Shown here piece after piece: positions 35,576 to 44,560 of a DNA stretch of 64,000 nt. Under the pieces are notes generated by a model. The model worked only from the letters and a program-made list of their open reading frames with translations. It was not told the DNA's origin and did no database searches. This DNA comes from JAIQFV01 sp041494885 (GTDB lineage Bacteria; Acidobacteriota; Terriglobia; JAIQFV01), in contig JBGQBO010000019.1 in NCBI GenBank assembly GCA_041494885.1, positions 35,003 to 99,002 of the forward strand, in the 5' to 3' direction. The position numbers and the translations under genes were made by a program. Each line of letters opens with the position of its first letter. Within the stretch, counting starts at the first letter, position 1.

Positions 35576-35804
35576 AAAGTCCAAGGTCCAAATTCCAAAG
35601 TTCAAGGTCCAAAGTCCAAAGTCCAAAGTCCAAGGTCCAAAGTCCAAAGTCCAAAGTCCAAGGTTCAAAGTTCAAAGTTCAAGATCCAAAGTCAAATCCT
35701 GTCGATTTCTGACTTCCGACTTCAAACGTCTGACTTCCGACCTCCTGCTTCTGGCTTCCTTTCCCTACCCCCTGACACCCGACACCTGGCACCCGACACC
35801 TGCT
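35576..35804. repeat. Composite short-period repeat tract (copy 3)
   Basis: GTCCAAAGTCC/TTCAAAG heptads run from about 35577 to 35695, CTGACTTCCGACTTC octads from about 35707 to 35757, and CCTGACACCCGACACC units from about 35771 to 35804. The unit types and order match copy 1 at 7936-8214. The tract ends immediately before the pepA stop codon region and runs into the start of the fic gene. It produces a false N-terminal extension for Fic. Confidence 0.88.
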
Positions 35805-35806
35805 CT

Positions 35807-37297
35807 TCACCGCTGCTCGCAAATCGCCTTGATCACTGAGCGAATTCCCACGCCGGTGGGCCCTTCGGAGCAGTAGGGCTTGGCCTCTTCCATCCACTCC
35901 GTGCCGGCAATATCCAGGTGAATCCATGGGGTATCCTCCGCAAAAGCTTCCAAAAACTTGGCGGCCGTGATGGTGCCGGCGTAGCGGCCACCGGTATTTT
36001 TCAAGTCAGCGATCTTGCTCTTGATCAATTCCCCATACTCTTCATCCATGGGCAACTGCCACATCTTCTCCCCACAGTCCTCGGCGGCCCGGAGGAAGGC
36101 ATCCATCCATTTTTGATTGTTCCCCATGATGCCGACACGGACGTCGCCCAGGGCGATGGACACGGCCCCGGTCAAAGTCGCCATGTCGATCAGATGGGTC
36201 GCTCCGAGCTTCCGGGTGTAGGAGAGCCCGTCGGACAGAATCAAGCGACCCTCCGCGTCCGTATTGATGACTTCGATGGTCTTCCCTGACAGGGCCGTCT
36301 GGACATCTCCCGGCTTCTGGGCTTTTCCTCCGGGCATGTTTTCAGTGGCGGGAACCGTCGCGATCACTTTGCACTTTGGTTTGAGCTGCGCGATGGCCTG
36401 CATGACTGCGATCATGGACGCGGCGCCACTCATGTCATATTTCATTTTTTCCATGCCCTCAGGGGGCTTCAATGAAATTCCCCCCGTATCAAACGTGATT
36501 CCCTTCCCCACCAGCCCGATCGTTTTGGAAGGGTGTTCAACACCCTCCGGATGGTAGGTCAGCACGATGAGTTTGGGAGGCTCTTCGCTGCCGCGCGCAA
36601 CGCTCAGCATCGCTCCCATCCCCAACTCCTGCATCTCCTCTTTTTCCAGGACTTCGATGTGCAAGCCGAATTCCCTGGCCATCGCACTGGCCCTTTCGGC
36701 GAGATGGGTGGGCGTCAGCTTATTCGAGGGTTCATTGATCAACTCGCGCGCAAAGTTCTGCGCTTCCGCTATAATCCGACCTCGATCGATGGCTTGGAGG
36801 ATGGCGGGCTTTCGCGCCGGATCACCTCCCGCCAGCAGCACCGTCTGGATCGCCTTCTTCGGTTCGTTGTCGGTTTTGTACCGATCAATGTCGAACTGCC
36901 CCAGGATGACCCCTTCGACCAACGCCTGGGCCGCCCCGGCACTCTCAAACGCGCTGCGCTTGAGGATCGCAAATTCCAAAATCGATTTTGATCGCAGTGT
37001 CCGCGCCACTGCTCCCGCCAGTTTCCGCAATCGTCCCAGATCAAAACTCTCTTTCTTCCCGGCGCCGAAAACAAAAAGCCGCTTCGCCTGAAGGCCTGCA
37101 GGGTTCCGAGCATAGGCATACTCATAGAGTTTGCCGGTAAGTTCCTGGGAGGACAAAAAGGATGTAATCAGGCCTCCCGTCACTCGATCCACCTCCCGAA
37201 TCACCCCCTTCAACTCGGTTTCTTTCTCAAACACATAAACGACCAGGGCTTCGACCTGTATCTCCGCAAACTTTTTTGGGGTCAGATTAAAATTCAT
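35807..37297 (-). CDS. pepA: Leucyl aminopeptidase (M17)
   Basis: 496 residues, typical size for the hexameric M17 family. It cleaves N-terminal residues, with leucine preferred, using two metal ions. The core K265/D270 motif (GKGITFDTGG), MKYDMSGAA (D288) and the signature NTDAEGRL at 345-352 supply the metal ligands D347 and E349. The first 160 residues form the macro-like N-terminal domain. The ATG at 37297 starts the conserved segment MNFNLTPKKFAEIQ. The gene is 129 bases from smpB on the same strand. Nothing odd in the active site was seen. Confidence 0.94.
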   Translation of the reverse strand: MNFNLTPKKFAEIQVEALVVYVFEKETELKGVIREVDRVTGGLITSFLSSQELTGKLYEYAYARNPAGLQAKRLFVFGAGKKESFDLGRLRKLAGAVARTLRSKSILEFAILKRSAFESAGAAQALVEGVILGQFDIDRYKTDNEPKKAIQTVLLAGGDPARKPAILQAIDRGRIIAEAQNFARELINEPSNKLTPTHLAERASAMAREFGLHIEVLEKEEMQELGMGAMLSVARGSEEPPKLIVLTYHPEGVEHPSKTIGLVGKGITFDTGGISLKPPEGMEKMKYDMSGAASMIAVMQAIAQLKPKCKVIATVPATENMPGGKAQKPGDVQTALSGKTIEVINTDAEGRLILSDGLSYTRKLGATHLIDMATLTGAVSIALGDVRVGIMGNNQKWMDAFLRAAEDCGEKMWQLPMDEEYGELIKSKIADLKNTGGRYAGTITAAKFLEAFAEDTPWIHLDIAGTEWMEEAKPYCSEGPTGVGIRSVIKAICEQR

Positions 37298-37426
37298 GAA
37301 TGCGCATCTCCGGATAATGGTGTGGATTTGCTCTTTGTTTTTGTTTTCTTGAGACCGTCAATCCCAGGGATTCGTGGTTTATTCGAACCGTTCACGTCCC
37401 ATGCTGTACTGCCATCACGCTTTCAT

Positions 37427-37891
37427 TTACCGCCGGCGTCTCATCGCAGCACGCGCCTCGCGATCGGTTTCTTTCCGCCGCAGCGTTTCCCGTTTATCGT
37501 GGGTATGTTTTCCTTTGGCCAGTGCGAATTCACACTTGATCCTTCCCTTTTTCAAATAAAGTTGCAGCGGAACGAGCGTGAATCCACGCTCCACGGTCTT
37601 TCCAATCAGGCGGCGAATTTCAGTCTTATGCAGCAGCAGCTTTCGCGCACGCAAGGGATCATGGTTTTGCTGGTTCCCGTGAGAATAGGGGCTGATATGA
37701 CAGTGGATCAACCACACCTCACTATTCTTAACCTGTGCATAGCTTTCCTTCAGATTGGCGCGCCCCTCGCGGATAGACTTCACCTCAGTTCCGCGCAGTG
37801 CCAAGCCCGCTTCATACCGGTCGAACAGAAAATAATTGTGGGAAGCCGCACGGTTGAAGGCAAACACTTTGTTTTCGGATGTCTTTTGCAT
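37427..37891 (-). CDS. smpB: SsrA-binding protein SmpB
   Basis: 154 residues, normal length. SmpB binds tmRNA and delivers it to stalled ribosomes in trans-translation. Conserved segments visible are VFAFNRAASHNYF at the N-terminus, LRGTEVKSIREGRANLKES, and the basic GKHTHDKRETLRRKE tail that enters the mRNA channel. No tmRNA gene was recognised within the flanking sequence. The gene is followed on the same strand by pepA. Confidence 0.94.
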   Translation of the reverse strand: MQKTSENKVFAFNRAASHNYFLFDRYEAGLALRGTEVKSIREGRANLKESYAQVKNSEVWLIHCHISPYSHGNQQNHDPLRARKLLLHKTEIRRLIGKTVERGFTLVPLQLYLKKGRIKCEFALAKGKHTHDKRETLRRKETDREARAAMRRRR

Positions 37892-38019
37892 CAGAGAGGG
37901 ATCACTGGGAGACGAAAATAGGGAGACTCGTGATTTCCCCCATCCATGGTCTGAGCGTCAAAGGATCAGGGCGCGCTCAGACCCTACCCCGAGGGAAGGA
38001 AAACATCCAGAGAGCCGCC

Positions 38020-38739
38020 TTATCGACGTCCAGGCGGTAAGGGTGAAGGCACACGCCGATCCGGCACGGGCGCAGACGGGGTGGAAGGAGTCTGAGGAGC
38101 CGGAGTTGCAGCCGGGTTAGGATTAAACGGATTGGGAGGCGCGGGCTTCTGAGCCGGGTCAGTCTGGGGATTCTCCGGATTGGAATTGTCACTGGCGTCG
38201 GGAAACGGGAGAAAACCGCCTGAGTCCGCCGGGGGAGACGCCACTTGTTCCCCAACCGCTTGCCCCACGCCGAAGGGATTCGCAGCCACCCCGGTGGCAA
38301 AGGGATTCGGGCGCAGTGGCTGCCCTGCCTGAGCAACAGGAATGGGGGCCGCAGAGGGGGTCACCGAACCCTTGGGAGAGTAACCCAGCAACAAAACCTG
38401 GTTCACCCCTTGTGGAGATTGCGGGCTTCCCACAACGATATAATCAATCCCACTTCCCTCGAGCACCTTCAAAATCCCCTCCCGAAGAGAAAGACCCCTG
38501 AAGGAAACGCTCTCCCGATAACTCCCCACCGCAGGATCCACCGAGAGCTTGATGCCCGTGGCACTGGAAATTGAATTGAGAATCTGACCCATTGTCGCAT
38601 TATCAAACTGAACCGAAAGCTTTGTGTCCTTCCAGACCACCGGGGAAGCGGCGCTTTGAGCATAAAGTGGAATTGCACCCAGTATTCCAAAACAAATCAA
38701 ACAACTCAACAATCCCTTGCAAGCCGATTTGATCCACAT
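38020..38739 (-). CDS. Exported STN-domain protein with proline-rich C-terminus
   Basis: 239 residues from ATG at 38739, where GGGAGG stands 9 bases upstream; a longer frame to 38793 adds an unlikely N-terminus. A signal peptide (LLSCLICFGILGAIPLYAQS) is followed by VSVQ-like KLSVQFDNATMGQILNSI, a secretin/TonB N-terminal (STN) domain of about 80 residues. The rest is rich in Pro and Asn, low complexity. STN domains bind periplasmic signals or partner secretins. It may interact with the secretin encoded 3 kb away at 41.7 kb, but opposite orientation and distance make this only a suggestion. Confidence 0.75.
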   Translation of the reverse strand: MWIKSACKGLLSCLICFGILGAIPLYAQSAASPVVWKDTKLSVQFDNATMGQILNSISSATGIKLSVDPAVGSYRESVSFRGLSLREGILKVLEGSGIDYIVVGSPQSPQGVNQVLLLGYSPKGSVTPSAAPIPVAQAGQPLRPNPFATGVAANPFGVGQAVGEQVASPPADSGGFLPFPDASDNSNPENPQTDPAQKPAPPNPFNPNPAATPAPQTPSTPSAPVPDRRVPSPLPPGRR

Positions 38740-39107
38740 GATGGCGTCCCTCCCCTTCCTGACATCACAAATCCGCAGTTCATTCCTCGTCACGAAGATA
38801 TGCGGTCTCCCCCTGGAGCACTGCTCCTCGTCCCCGAAATTTTACCATAAGGGGCGATCACAATCCCACAGAATCTAAGCATAAGACGCATGCGACAGCA
38901 AGGAAGACGGGTAATGGGAGGAAATCATTTAACCTATCCCCGACAAGCCGGAACCAATGAGCCTTAATTTACATAAGTTGGACGTCTTGCAACGAGGTCT
39001 GAGACCGGCCTAAATAAAGAGCCGAAAGCACTTCCTCACTTGAATTCTGTCACTTGGAAACAGGGGGCCGAAGTTCTTCAAAACAAGAGGCACTCCAGAA
39101 TTCAGGT
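38740..39107. other. Intergenic region, no gene recognised
   Basis: About 370 bases between the STN gene start and the end of the sugar transferase gene. No convincing open frame or RNA fold was seen. It should hold the STN gene promoter on the minus strand, but no clear -35/-10 match was found. Confidence 0.4.
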
Positions 39108-40550
39108 CTAGCGGGCTCCGCGGGTGGATAGGACGATGGGGATGGTTTTTAAGAGGATCTTGAAATCGAGGAAAACCGACCAGTTGTCGATGTATTCCAA
39201 ATCGAGCAGCATCCACCGTTCGAAATTCAAATTGTTCCGTCCTTCCAGGATCCATAGACACGTTAACCCCGGGCGCATGCGCAATCTCCGACGTTGCCAT
39301 CGAACGTACCTCGCCACCTCGGAGGGCAGAGGGGGGCGTGGGCCGACAAACGACATATCCCCCTTCAAGATATTCACCAGCTGGGGCAGTTCATCGATGG
39401 AAAGCTTCCTTAGTAAACGTCCCAGCGGCGTGCAGCGCGGGTCGTTGGAGACCTTGAAGACCGGCCCATCCAATTCGTTCAACGCCTCAAGCTCTGATCT
39501 TTGGGCCTCAGCCCCTTCCACCATCGACCGAAATTTGTAGAGCGTGAATTGCCGCCCTCCCAGCCCACAACGAGTCTGCCGAAAAATAACCGGCCCTCGT
39601 GAGGTGACCATCACCAGGAAAGAAACAAGCAAGATCAGCGGGGAGAGCACAATTAACAGCGCCAAGGCACCGAAAAAATCCACGGTGCGCTTCAAAAACA
39701 GGAGGTATTCATTGTCGGGGGTCGTCGAAAAAGTCAGGAGCGGCGTGGATTCCAGCCAGTCGAGTTGCATTCGTGAAATCACATGAGGAAAAAGATTCAA
39801 AAGGATACGGGTCTTGACGCCTTCTTCCTCGCAAAGAAGGAAGACCTCCTCCAGACCGGCCAATTGTTCTTTCGGCACGGCAAAGATGATTTCATCGACC
39901 ACATGACGATGAACCAATTCGGGAAGCTCATCAAGGGTCTTCAGCGTGGGACAGATCGCCCGGGCCTTCTCAATGTTTTCCTCTCCGTTCGACACGCGCA
40001 CAATGCTGGAAAGTTTGGCGCCCAGGACCTCATGATCGTGGATCATCCGCGCAATCGCCAGGGCCTCATCACTGATCCCGACGACGATGAAATACTGGAA
40101 TCCTCCGAATCGCCTGCGCACCGTCCTCCGAAGCCGCTTCGTGGACACGCGAAAAATGGAGAGCGAGAGAAAGTCGATGATGAGGAAGATGCCGATCAGG
40201 GAGCGGCTGAGATCGAGTTTGAATGCCGCCACCAGAACCAGCACCATGGCGCCACCGATCATGACCTGCTGCGCCGCATTTCGCACGCTGACGATGTTTT
40301 CCTGCCGCTCGACGATGCGATAGGCATCCAGCAGGATCGCGATCACGGCCCACAGAACGAGAATCGCCACCAACAGACTGCCATATTCCCCCAGGGGATA
40401 GATCTCCCTCCGGAAAGGAAGCGCCCGGCGAACCCCAAAGGCGATCACGAAGCTGAAGGCCGTCAACAGGCTTTCCAGCATCGCCAGGACAATCGCCGTA
40501 ATCCTATTCTTTCGTTTCAGCATACTGCCACTGTTGGGTTTGGAGTTCAT
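39108..40550 (-). CDS. Undecaprenyl-phosphate sugar phosphotransferase (WbaP/WcaJ type)
   Basis: 480 residues. About four N-terminal helices and a soluble CoA-binding-like domain precede the C-terminal bacterial sugar transferase domain. That domain has RQTRCGLGGRQFTLYKFRSM, FKVSNDPRCTPLGRLLRKLS, IDELPQLVNILKGDMSFVGP and RMRPGLTCLW motifs, which contain the DE catalytic dyad and phosphosugar-binding Arg residues. It attaches the first sugar phosphate to undecaprenyl phosphate at the inner membrane, starting glycan repeat or chain synthesis. ATG at 40550 is used; ATG at 40523 is possible. RmlA is upstream on the same strand, 131 bases away. It is the likely initiator for the cluster to the left. 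Confidence 0.92.
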   Translation of the reverse strand: MNSKPNSGSMLKRKNRITAIVLAMLESLLTAFSFVIAFGVRRALPFRREIYPLGEYGSLLVAILVLWAVIAILLDAYRIVERQENIVSVRNAAQQVMIGGAMVLVLVAAFKLDLSRSLIGIFLIIDFLSLSIFRVSTKRLRRTVRRRFGGFQYFIVVGISDEALAIARMIHDHEVLGAKLSSIVRVSNGEENIEKARAICPTLKTLDELPELVHRHVVDEIIFAVPKEQLAGLEEVFLLCEEEGVKTRILLNLFPHVISRMQLDWLESTPLLTFSTTPDNEYLLFLKRTVDFFGALALLIVLSPLILLVSFLVMVTSRGPVIFRQTRCGLGGRQFTLYKFRSMVEGAEAQRSELEALNELDGPVFKVSNDPRCTPLGRLLRKLSIDELPQLVNILKGDMSFVGPRPPLPSEVARYVRWQRRRLRMRPGLTCLWILEGRNNLNFERWMLLDLEYIDNWSVFLDFKILLKTIPIVLSTRGAR

Positions 40551-40681
40551 GGACTAGGACGATCTTCGGAAGCATCAGGTCACGGGCAACCATCGCGGTT
40601 CGAAGGAGGGGCCTTCCCTGCAGCCAGGCTTGAGCAACAATGTTCAGGATTCCTGAATAAGATATGCGGGCGGCCTCTTCT

Positions 40682-41425
40682 TCACTCGGCCGAGTTGGAA
40701 ACAGCGGAGACACGGAGTTGTGCCACAAGATTATTGGCTCGCAGCAGGGATTCAAAGGTCCCCGCATCAGTCCACCATCCCTCCAGGATGTCGTACGCCA
40801 TCGTGCCCCGGGCAATATAGGCGTTATTGACATCGGTGATTTCCAGCTCCCCACGCCCTGAGGGCTTCAACGTCCGAATAATCTCAAACACTTCCCCATC
40901 GTAAAAATAGACCCCGGTCACGGCATAGTTGGACTTGGGAACCTTGGGTTTTTCTTCAATGCCGATCACGCGATTGCCGTCCAGTTGGGCGACCCCAAAC
41001 CGCCCCGGGTCCGGGACTTTCTTAAGAAGAATTCGGGCCCCTCGCCCTTGCTTCTGAAAAGCCTCCGAGGTGGCTCGAATGGATCTTTCCAGGAGGTTAT
41101 CGCCCAGGATGACACAGATCGGTTCGCCCTCAGCAAAGAACTCTGCGAGTGACAGGGCCTGTGCAATCCCTCCTTCGCCTTCCTGATACGTATAGTTAAT
41201 ATGCCGCAATCCGAACTCTTTACCGTTTCCAAGAAGCTTCAGGAATTCACCGGCGTGGTTGCCACCCGTCACCACCATGATATCGGTGATTCCCGCGTCC
41301 ACCAGCGTCTGGAGGGGGTAATGGATCATGGGTTTATTGTAGACCGGCAGCAAATGTTTGTTCGTGACTCGAGTCAGAGGATGGAGCCGCGTCCCCAACC
41401 CGCCCGCCAACACGACACCTTTCAT
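40682..41425 (-). CDS. Glucose-1-phosphate thymidylyltransferase-like nucleotidyltransferase
   Basis: 247 residues from ATG at 41425 (MKGVVLAGGLGTRLHPLT), placing the signature GGxGTRL at the N-terminus as normal. Conserved segments are KHLLPVYNKPMIHYPL, ILGDNLLERSI, and the GVYFYDGEVFEII, GRGELEITDVNNAYIARG blocks of RmlA-like enzymes. It is shorter than the usual 290-residue RmlA and lacks the C-terminal extension, as in the short-form group. It makes dTDP-glucose from glucose-1-phosphate and dTTP, feeding RmlB at 27.5 kb. The exact nucleotide cannot be read from sequence. Confidence 0.87.
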   Translation of the reverse strand: MKGVVLAGGLGTRLHPLTRVTNKHLLPVYNKPMIHYPLQTLVDAGITDIMVVTGGNHAGEFLKLLGNGKEFGLRHINYTYQEGEGGIAQALSLAEFFAEGEPICVILGDNLLERSIRATSEAFQKQGRGARILLKKVPDPGRFGVAQLDGNRVIGIEEKPKVPKSNYAVTGVYFYDGEVFEIIRTLKPSGRGELEITDVNNAYIARGTMAYDILEGWWTDAGTFESLLRANNLVAQLRVSAVSNSAE

Positions 41426-41572
41426 TATCCTCACCACCAAGGGTTTAAGATGCAAAAAAATAAGCGCCTGCGCGCTTTCTGGAACTGTTGGCAGTGTAAC
41501 GCGCCGTTGCGCGGGGTGTCAAAGAATTTGTTGTGAGGCAAACTTTTCCGTGATACTCTTCGTCAAAAGTGA

Positions 41573-41592
41573 TGTTAACTGGACGGTTAACA
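41573..41592. promoter_or_regulatory. Perfect palindrome between divergent genes, possible operator
   Basis: TGTTAAC at 41573-41579 is mirrored by GTTAACA at 41586-41592 with a 6-base spacer, all arm bases matching. It lies in the 245-base divergent interval between the RmlA-like gene (minus) and the secretin (plus). Its form suits a dimeric repressor or activator site. No regulator gene is adjacent, so which protein binds it, if any, is unknown. Confidence 0.5.
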
Positions 41593-41670
41593 CTCTTTTA
41601 TCGCCGGATGGACTCAAACGCACGCCCCAACCAAAATGCAGGAAACCTTAGACGCAGGGAGCGCTTTTTT

Positions 41671-44028
41671 GTGAAATTCACACGCTTAAGATGGCATTAC
41701 ATACTGATCCTCGTCTGTCTAACCGCCGGATGCACCGGATGTGCCGGAGATCCCGAATTTCGCAAGGGAAAAGAGCAGGAAACGGCCAAGAACTTCGACC
41801 AGGCGACGATCAACTTCAGGAAGGCGCTTGACAAGAACCCCAACAACCTCGTTTACCAGGTGTATTACGACCGCGCCCGCCTGAAGGCCGGAATCACGCA
41901 TTACGAGAATGGGCAACAGTTGGAAAGGGCTCAAAAGTACACGGAAGCCTTGGCCGAATATCAGCAGGCCTATACCATTGACCCGTCCAACGATGTGGCC
42001 CGTGATGATTACACTCGCCTCAAAGAATTCGTCGATTATCCGAGTCCTGGCAAGCAGTTTTCCGGGGTCCAGAACATGATCAAGGAAAACGAAACCAATC
42101 CCTCCCGCGCCTCCGAGTTCTCTCCGGCCATGGCGACCCCCATTACCCTTAAGATCACAGACACGGGAAAACGCGTTTACGAAACGATCTCGAAGCTGGC
42201 CGGCATCAATGTAGTGTTCGACCCGGATTATGAGCGCGCCCAGGGGCAGGAACGCCTCACCGTTGAGTTGAATAATGTGACGTTGTTGGAAGCGCTCGAG
42301 ATCATGCAGATCAAGACGCGGACATTTTGGAAGCCGCTGACCGCTACTACCCTTCTTGTAATCCCTGACAACCAGAGCAAAAGACGGGATTTTGAGGACC
42401 AGGTCATCAAAACGATTTACCTCTCCAATTCGCTCGCGGCCACCGACCTGACTGAGACCGTTAATGCCCTTCGCCAGTTGCTCACGCTGAGAAATGTCGT
42501 CCAATCCAACGCCCTGAATGCCATTATCATCCGCGATACCCCCGACAAGGTGGCCATCGCCGAGAAGATCGTCCAATCCATCGACAAGGCAAAGCCTGAA
42601 GTCATTATCGACGTGGCCGTCATGGAAGCGGACCGGGACCGCATCCGGGACCTTGGGATCAGCCCGTTCTTCGGGAGTTCGGCGGGCGTTGGAACATCGG
42701 CTTCATTTAATAATGCGCTCACGGGGGGCGCGACAGTCACGGGCGGGACCACCACCACGGGCACCACCACTTCGACCTCTCCGGGCACGATCCCCGCCAA
42801 CCGGCTGGGACATCTATCCGGCGGGAGCTTCAGCGTGGTGATTCCTTCGGCGACGGCCCAGGCTTTGCTTTCAGACACGCGAGCGAGGGTTCTGCAAAAT
42901 CCCCAACTGCGGGCCTCCGACGGGAAGCTGGCCAAGATCAGAATCGGGCAGAAGGTGCCCATTTCGACCGGAAGTTTCACGCCCTTTACCGGAGGCGGCG
43001 CCACCGCGGGGAATATCTTCAGCCAATTCCAATATCAGGACGTGGGCGTGAATCTGGACATTACGCCCAAGGTCCATCTGAATCGGGAAATCACGCTGAC
43101 GGTCAAGGTGGAAATCTCCTCCATTGCGGGCCAGCAGAATTTCAATGGCCTGCTCGAACCGATCTTCAACAACCGCTCCGTGGAACATGAAATCACCCTC
43201 AAAGAGGGCGAGGCCAACGTGCTGGCCGGGATTATTTCTGACGATGACCGGAAGGTGGTTTCAGGCGTTCCCGGCTTGAGCCAGATTCCCATCCTTCGAT
43301 TCCTCTTCTCGAACGAGCACACGGAGCGCAATACCCAGGAATTCATCATCGTCATGACGCCGCACATCGTGCGCTTGCCGCAGTTTGATGAGATTAACGT
43401 CCGGGGCCTTTACGTCGGAACCGACAGCGTGATTCAATTCAAAAACAAGGCGCCCCGACTGGGGGAAGTTGCTGCCACCCAGCCGGCTATCACCCCACCC
43501 GTAACCTCTCAACCGGCGCCGAACCCGCCCAAGAGTCAGGCTCCAGTTCCGACACCAGCGCCCCAGGCCCCTGTGACTCCGCCCTCGGCTGCGACCCCCC
43601 AGGGACCGGTCTCAGGTGCCGTGTTCAGGTTCAACCCTCCGACGAGCACGGTCCCGGTCGGCAAACCGTTCATGGTAACGATCAACGTGGACAATATTCA
43701 GAACCTCTATGGCTGCACGCTGGCTCTTGCCTGGGACCCCCGGGTGATGCGGCTTAGAGACGCCACAGAGGCCGGACTCATGGGAAGCGACGAACAGCCG
43801 ATCGCGCTGGTTCAGCGGCCTGACAATGAAGCGGGAACCGTCGTCGTCACCTTGTCGCGTCCTCCTGAGGCCGGCGCCGTCCATGGGTCAGGAAGTCTTC
43901 TGGTGCTGGCCTTTGATCCGGTGGCACCCGGCACGACCACCCTGGCTTTTTCACAAGTGTTTCCTCGAGATCCCGCGGGTGGGCGCATTGCGGCAACTTC
44001 CTCAACCGGGCAGATTGTAATCAAATGA
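41671..44028 (+). CDS. Secretin lipoprotein fused to a cohesin-like domain
   Basis: About 785 residues from GTG at 41671 (AGGGAG 8 bases upstream); the frame is open to 41569 but the extension lacks a signal. A lipoprotein signal with LTAGC follows the start, then TPR-like helices (residues about 30-130), STN/secretin N-domains, and the secretin core including GEANVLAGIISDDDRKVV and VPGLSQIPILRFLF. After a proline-rich linker comes a C-terminal cohesin-like domain (about residues 650-785) opening FRFNPPTSTVPVGKPFMV. Secretins form outer-membrane rings in type II secretion or type IV pilus systems. Two pseudopilin genes follow on the same strand, with spacings of 42 and 10 bases, making a small secretion/pilus operon. 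Confidence 0.88.
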   Translation: MKFTRLRWHYILILVCLTAGCTGCAGDPEFRKGKEQETAKNFDQATINFRKALDKNPNNLVYQVYYDRARLKAGITHYENGQQLERAQKYTEALAEYQQAYTIDPSNDVARDDYTRLKEFVDYPSPGKQFSGVQNMIKENETNPSRASEFSPAMATPITLKITDTGKRVYETISKLAGINVVFDPDYERAQGQERLTVELNNVTLLEALEIMQIKTRTFWKPLTATTLLVIPDNQSKRRDFEDQVIKTIYLSNSLAATDLTETVNALRQLLTLRNVVQSNALNAIIIRDTPDKVAIAEKIVQSIDKAKPEVIIDVAVMEADRDRIRDLGISPFFGSSAGVGTSASFNNALTGGATVTGGTTTTGTTTSTSPGTIPANRLGHLSGGSFSVVIPSATAQALLSDTRARVLQNPQLRASDGKLAKIRIGQKVPISTGSFTPFTGGGATAGNIFSQFQYQDVGVNLDITPKVHLNREITLTVKVEISSIAGQQNFNGLLEPIFNNRSVEHEITLKEGEANVLAGIISDDDRKVVSGVPGLSQIPILRFLFSNEHTERNTQEFIIVMTPHIVRLPQFDEINVRGLYVGTDSVIQFKNKAPRLGEVAATQPAITPPVTSQPAPNPPKSQAPVPTPAPQAPVTPPSAATPQGPVSGAVFRFNPPTSTVPVGKPFMVTINVDNIQNLYGCTLALAWDPRVMRLRDATEAGLMGSDEQPIALVQRPDNEAGTVVVTLSRPPEAGAVHGSGSLLVLAFDPVAPGTTTLAFSQVFPRDPAGGRIAATSSTGQIVIK

Positions 44029-44070
44029 CCTCGAGGCGAAGAAGAGCCCGTCGTTTGAAAGTGTCGAAAC

Positions 44071-44550
44071 GTGATGCATCATAAAACCTGGGGGAGGAAA
44101 AACCAGAACGGATTTTCGATCGTCGAGCTGATCGTGGCGTTTACGATTATGTCAATCCTGGCCACTGCCGCTCTTCCGCTGGCGCGTGTGACGATCCAGC
44201 GGCAACGCGAGATCGAACTCCGGCGCGCGCTTCGCGAGATCAGGGACGCCATCGATAAGTTCAAAATGGCCTCTGATCAGAACATGATCGAAAAGAAACT
44301 GGATACCGAGGGATACCCCCCCGATCTCCAGACCCTGGTCGACGGCCTGCCGCTCATGAATACCGTCGACAAGAAGATCAAGTTCCTGCGACGGATTCCC
44401 AAAGACCCCATGACGGGCACCACGGAGTGGGGGATGCGCTCCTATCAGGATGACCCGGATTCATCTTCCTGGGGCGGCCAAAACGTGTTTGATGTTTTCA
44501 CCAAGAATCAGGGCATAGCCTTCGATGGAACAAAGTACTCGGATTGGTAG
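44071..44550 (+). CDS. GspG-like pseudopilin
   Basis: 159 residues with a prepilin signature: NQNG followed by FSIVELIVAFTIMSI, so peptidase cleavage after Gly with Glu at mature position 5. The rest is a globular domain with YPPDLQTLVDGLP and RIPKDPMTG, as in GspG/PulG major pseudopilins. It starts 42 bases after the secretin gene and its C-terminus GTKYSDW resembles that of the next gene. Type II secretion pseudopilins polymerise into a pseudopilus that pushes substrate through the secretin. Confidence 0.87.
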   Translation: MMHHKTWGRKNQNGFSIVELIVAFTIMSILATAALPLARVTIQRQREIELRRALREIRDAIDKFKMASDQNMIEKKLDTEGYPPDLQTLVDGLPLMNTVDKKIKFLRRIPKDPMTGTTEWGMRSYQDDPDSSSWGGQNVFDVFTKNQGIAFDGTKYSDW

Positions 44551-44560
44551 GTTCAAGGTG

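Noticed and set aside
35576..35804. CRISPR array
   Set aside because: The units are direct short-period tracts without spacers of constant length, and no cas genes are present.
39783..40820. Large plus-strand frame opposite the sugar transferase
   Set aside because: It lies on the opposite strand of a well-conserved gene and has low-complexity, His-rich content with no family match.
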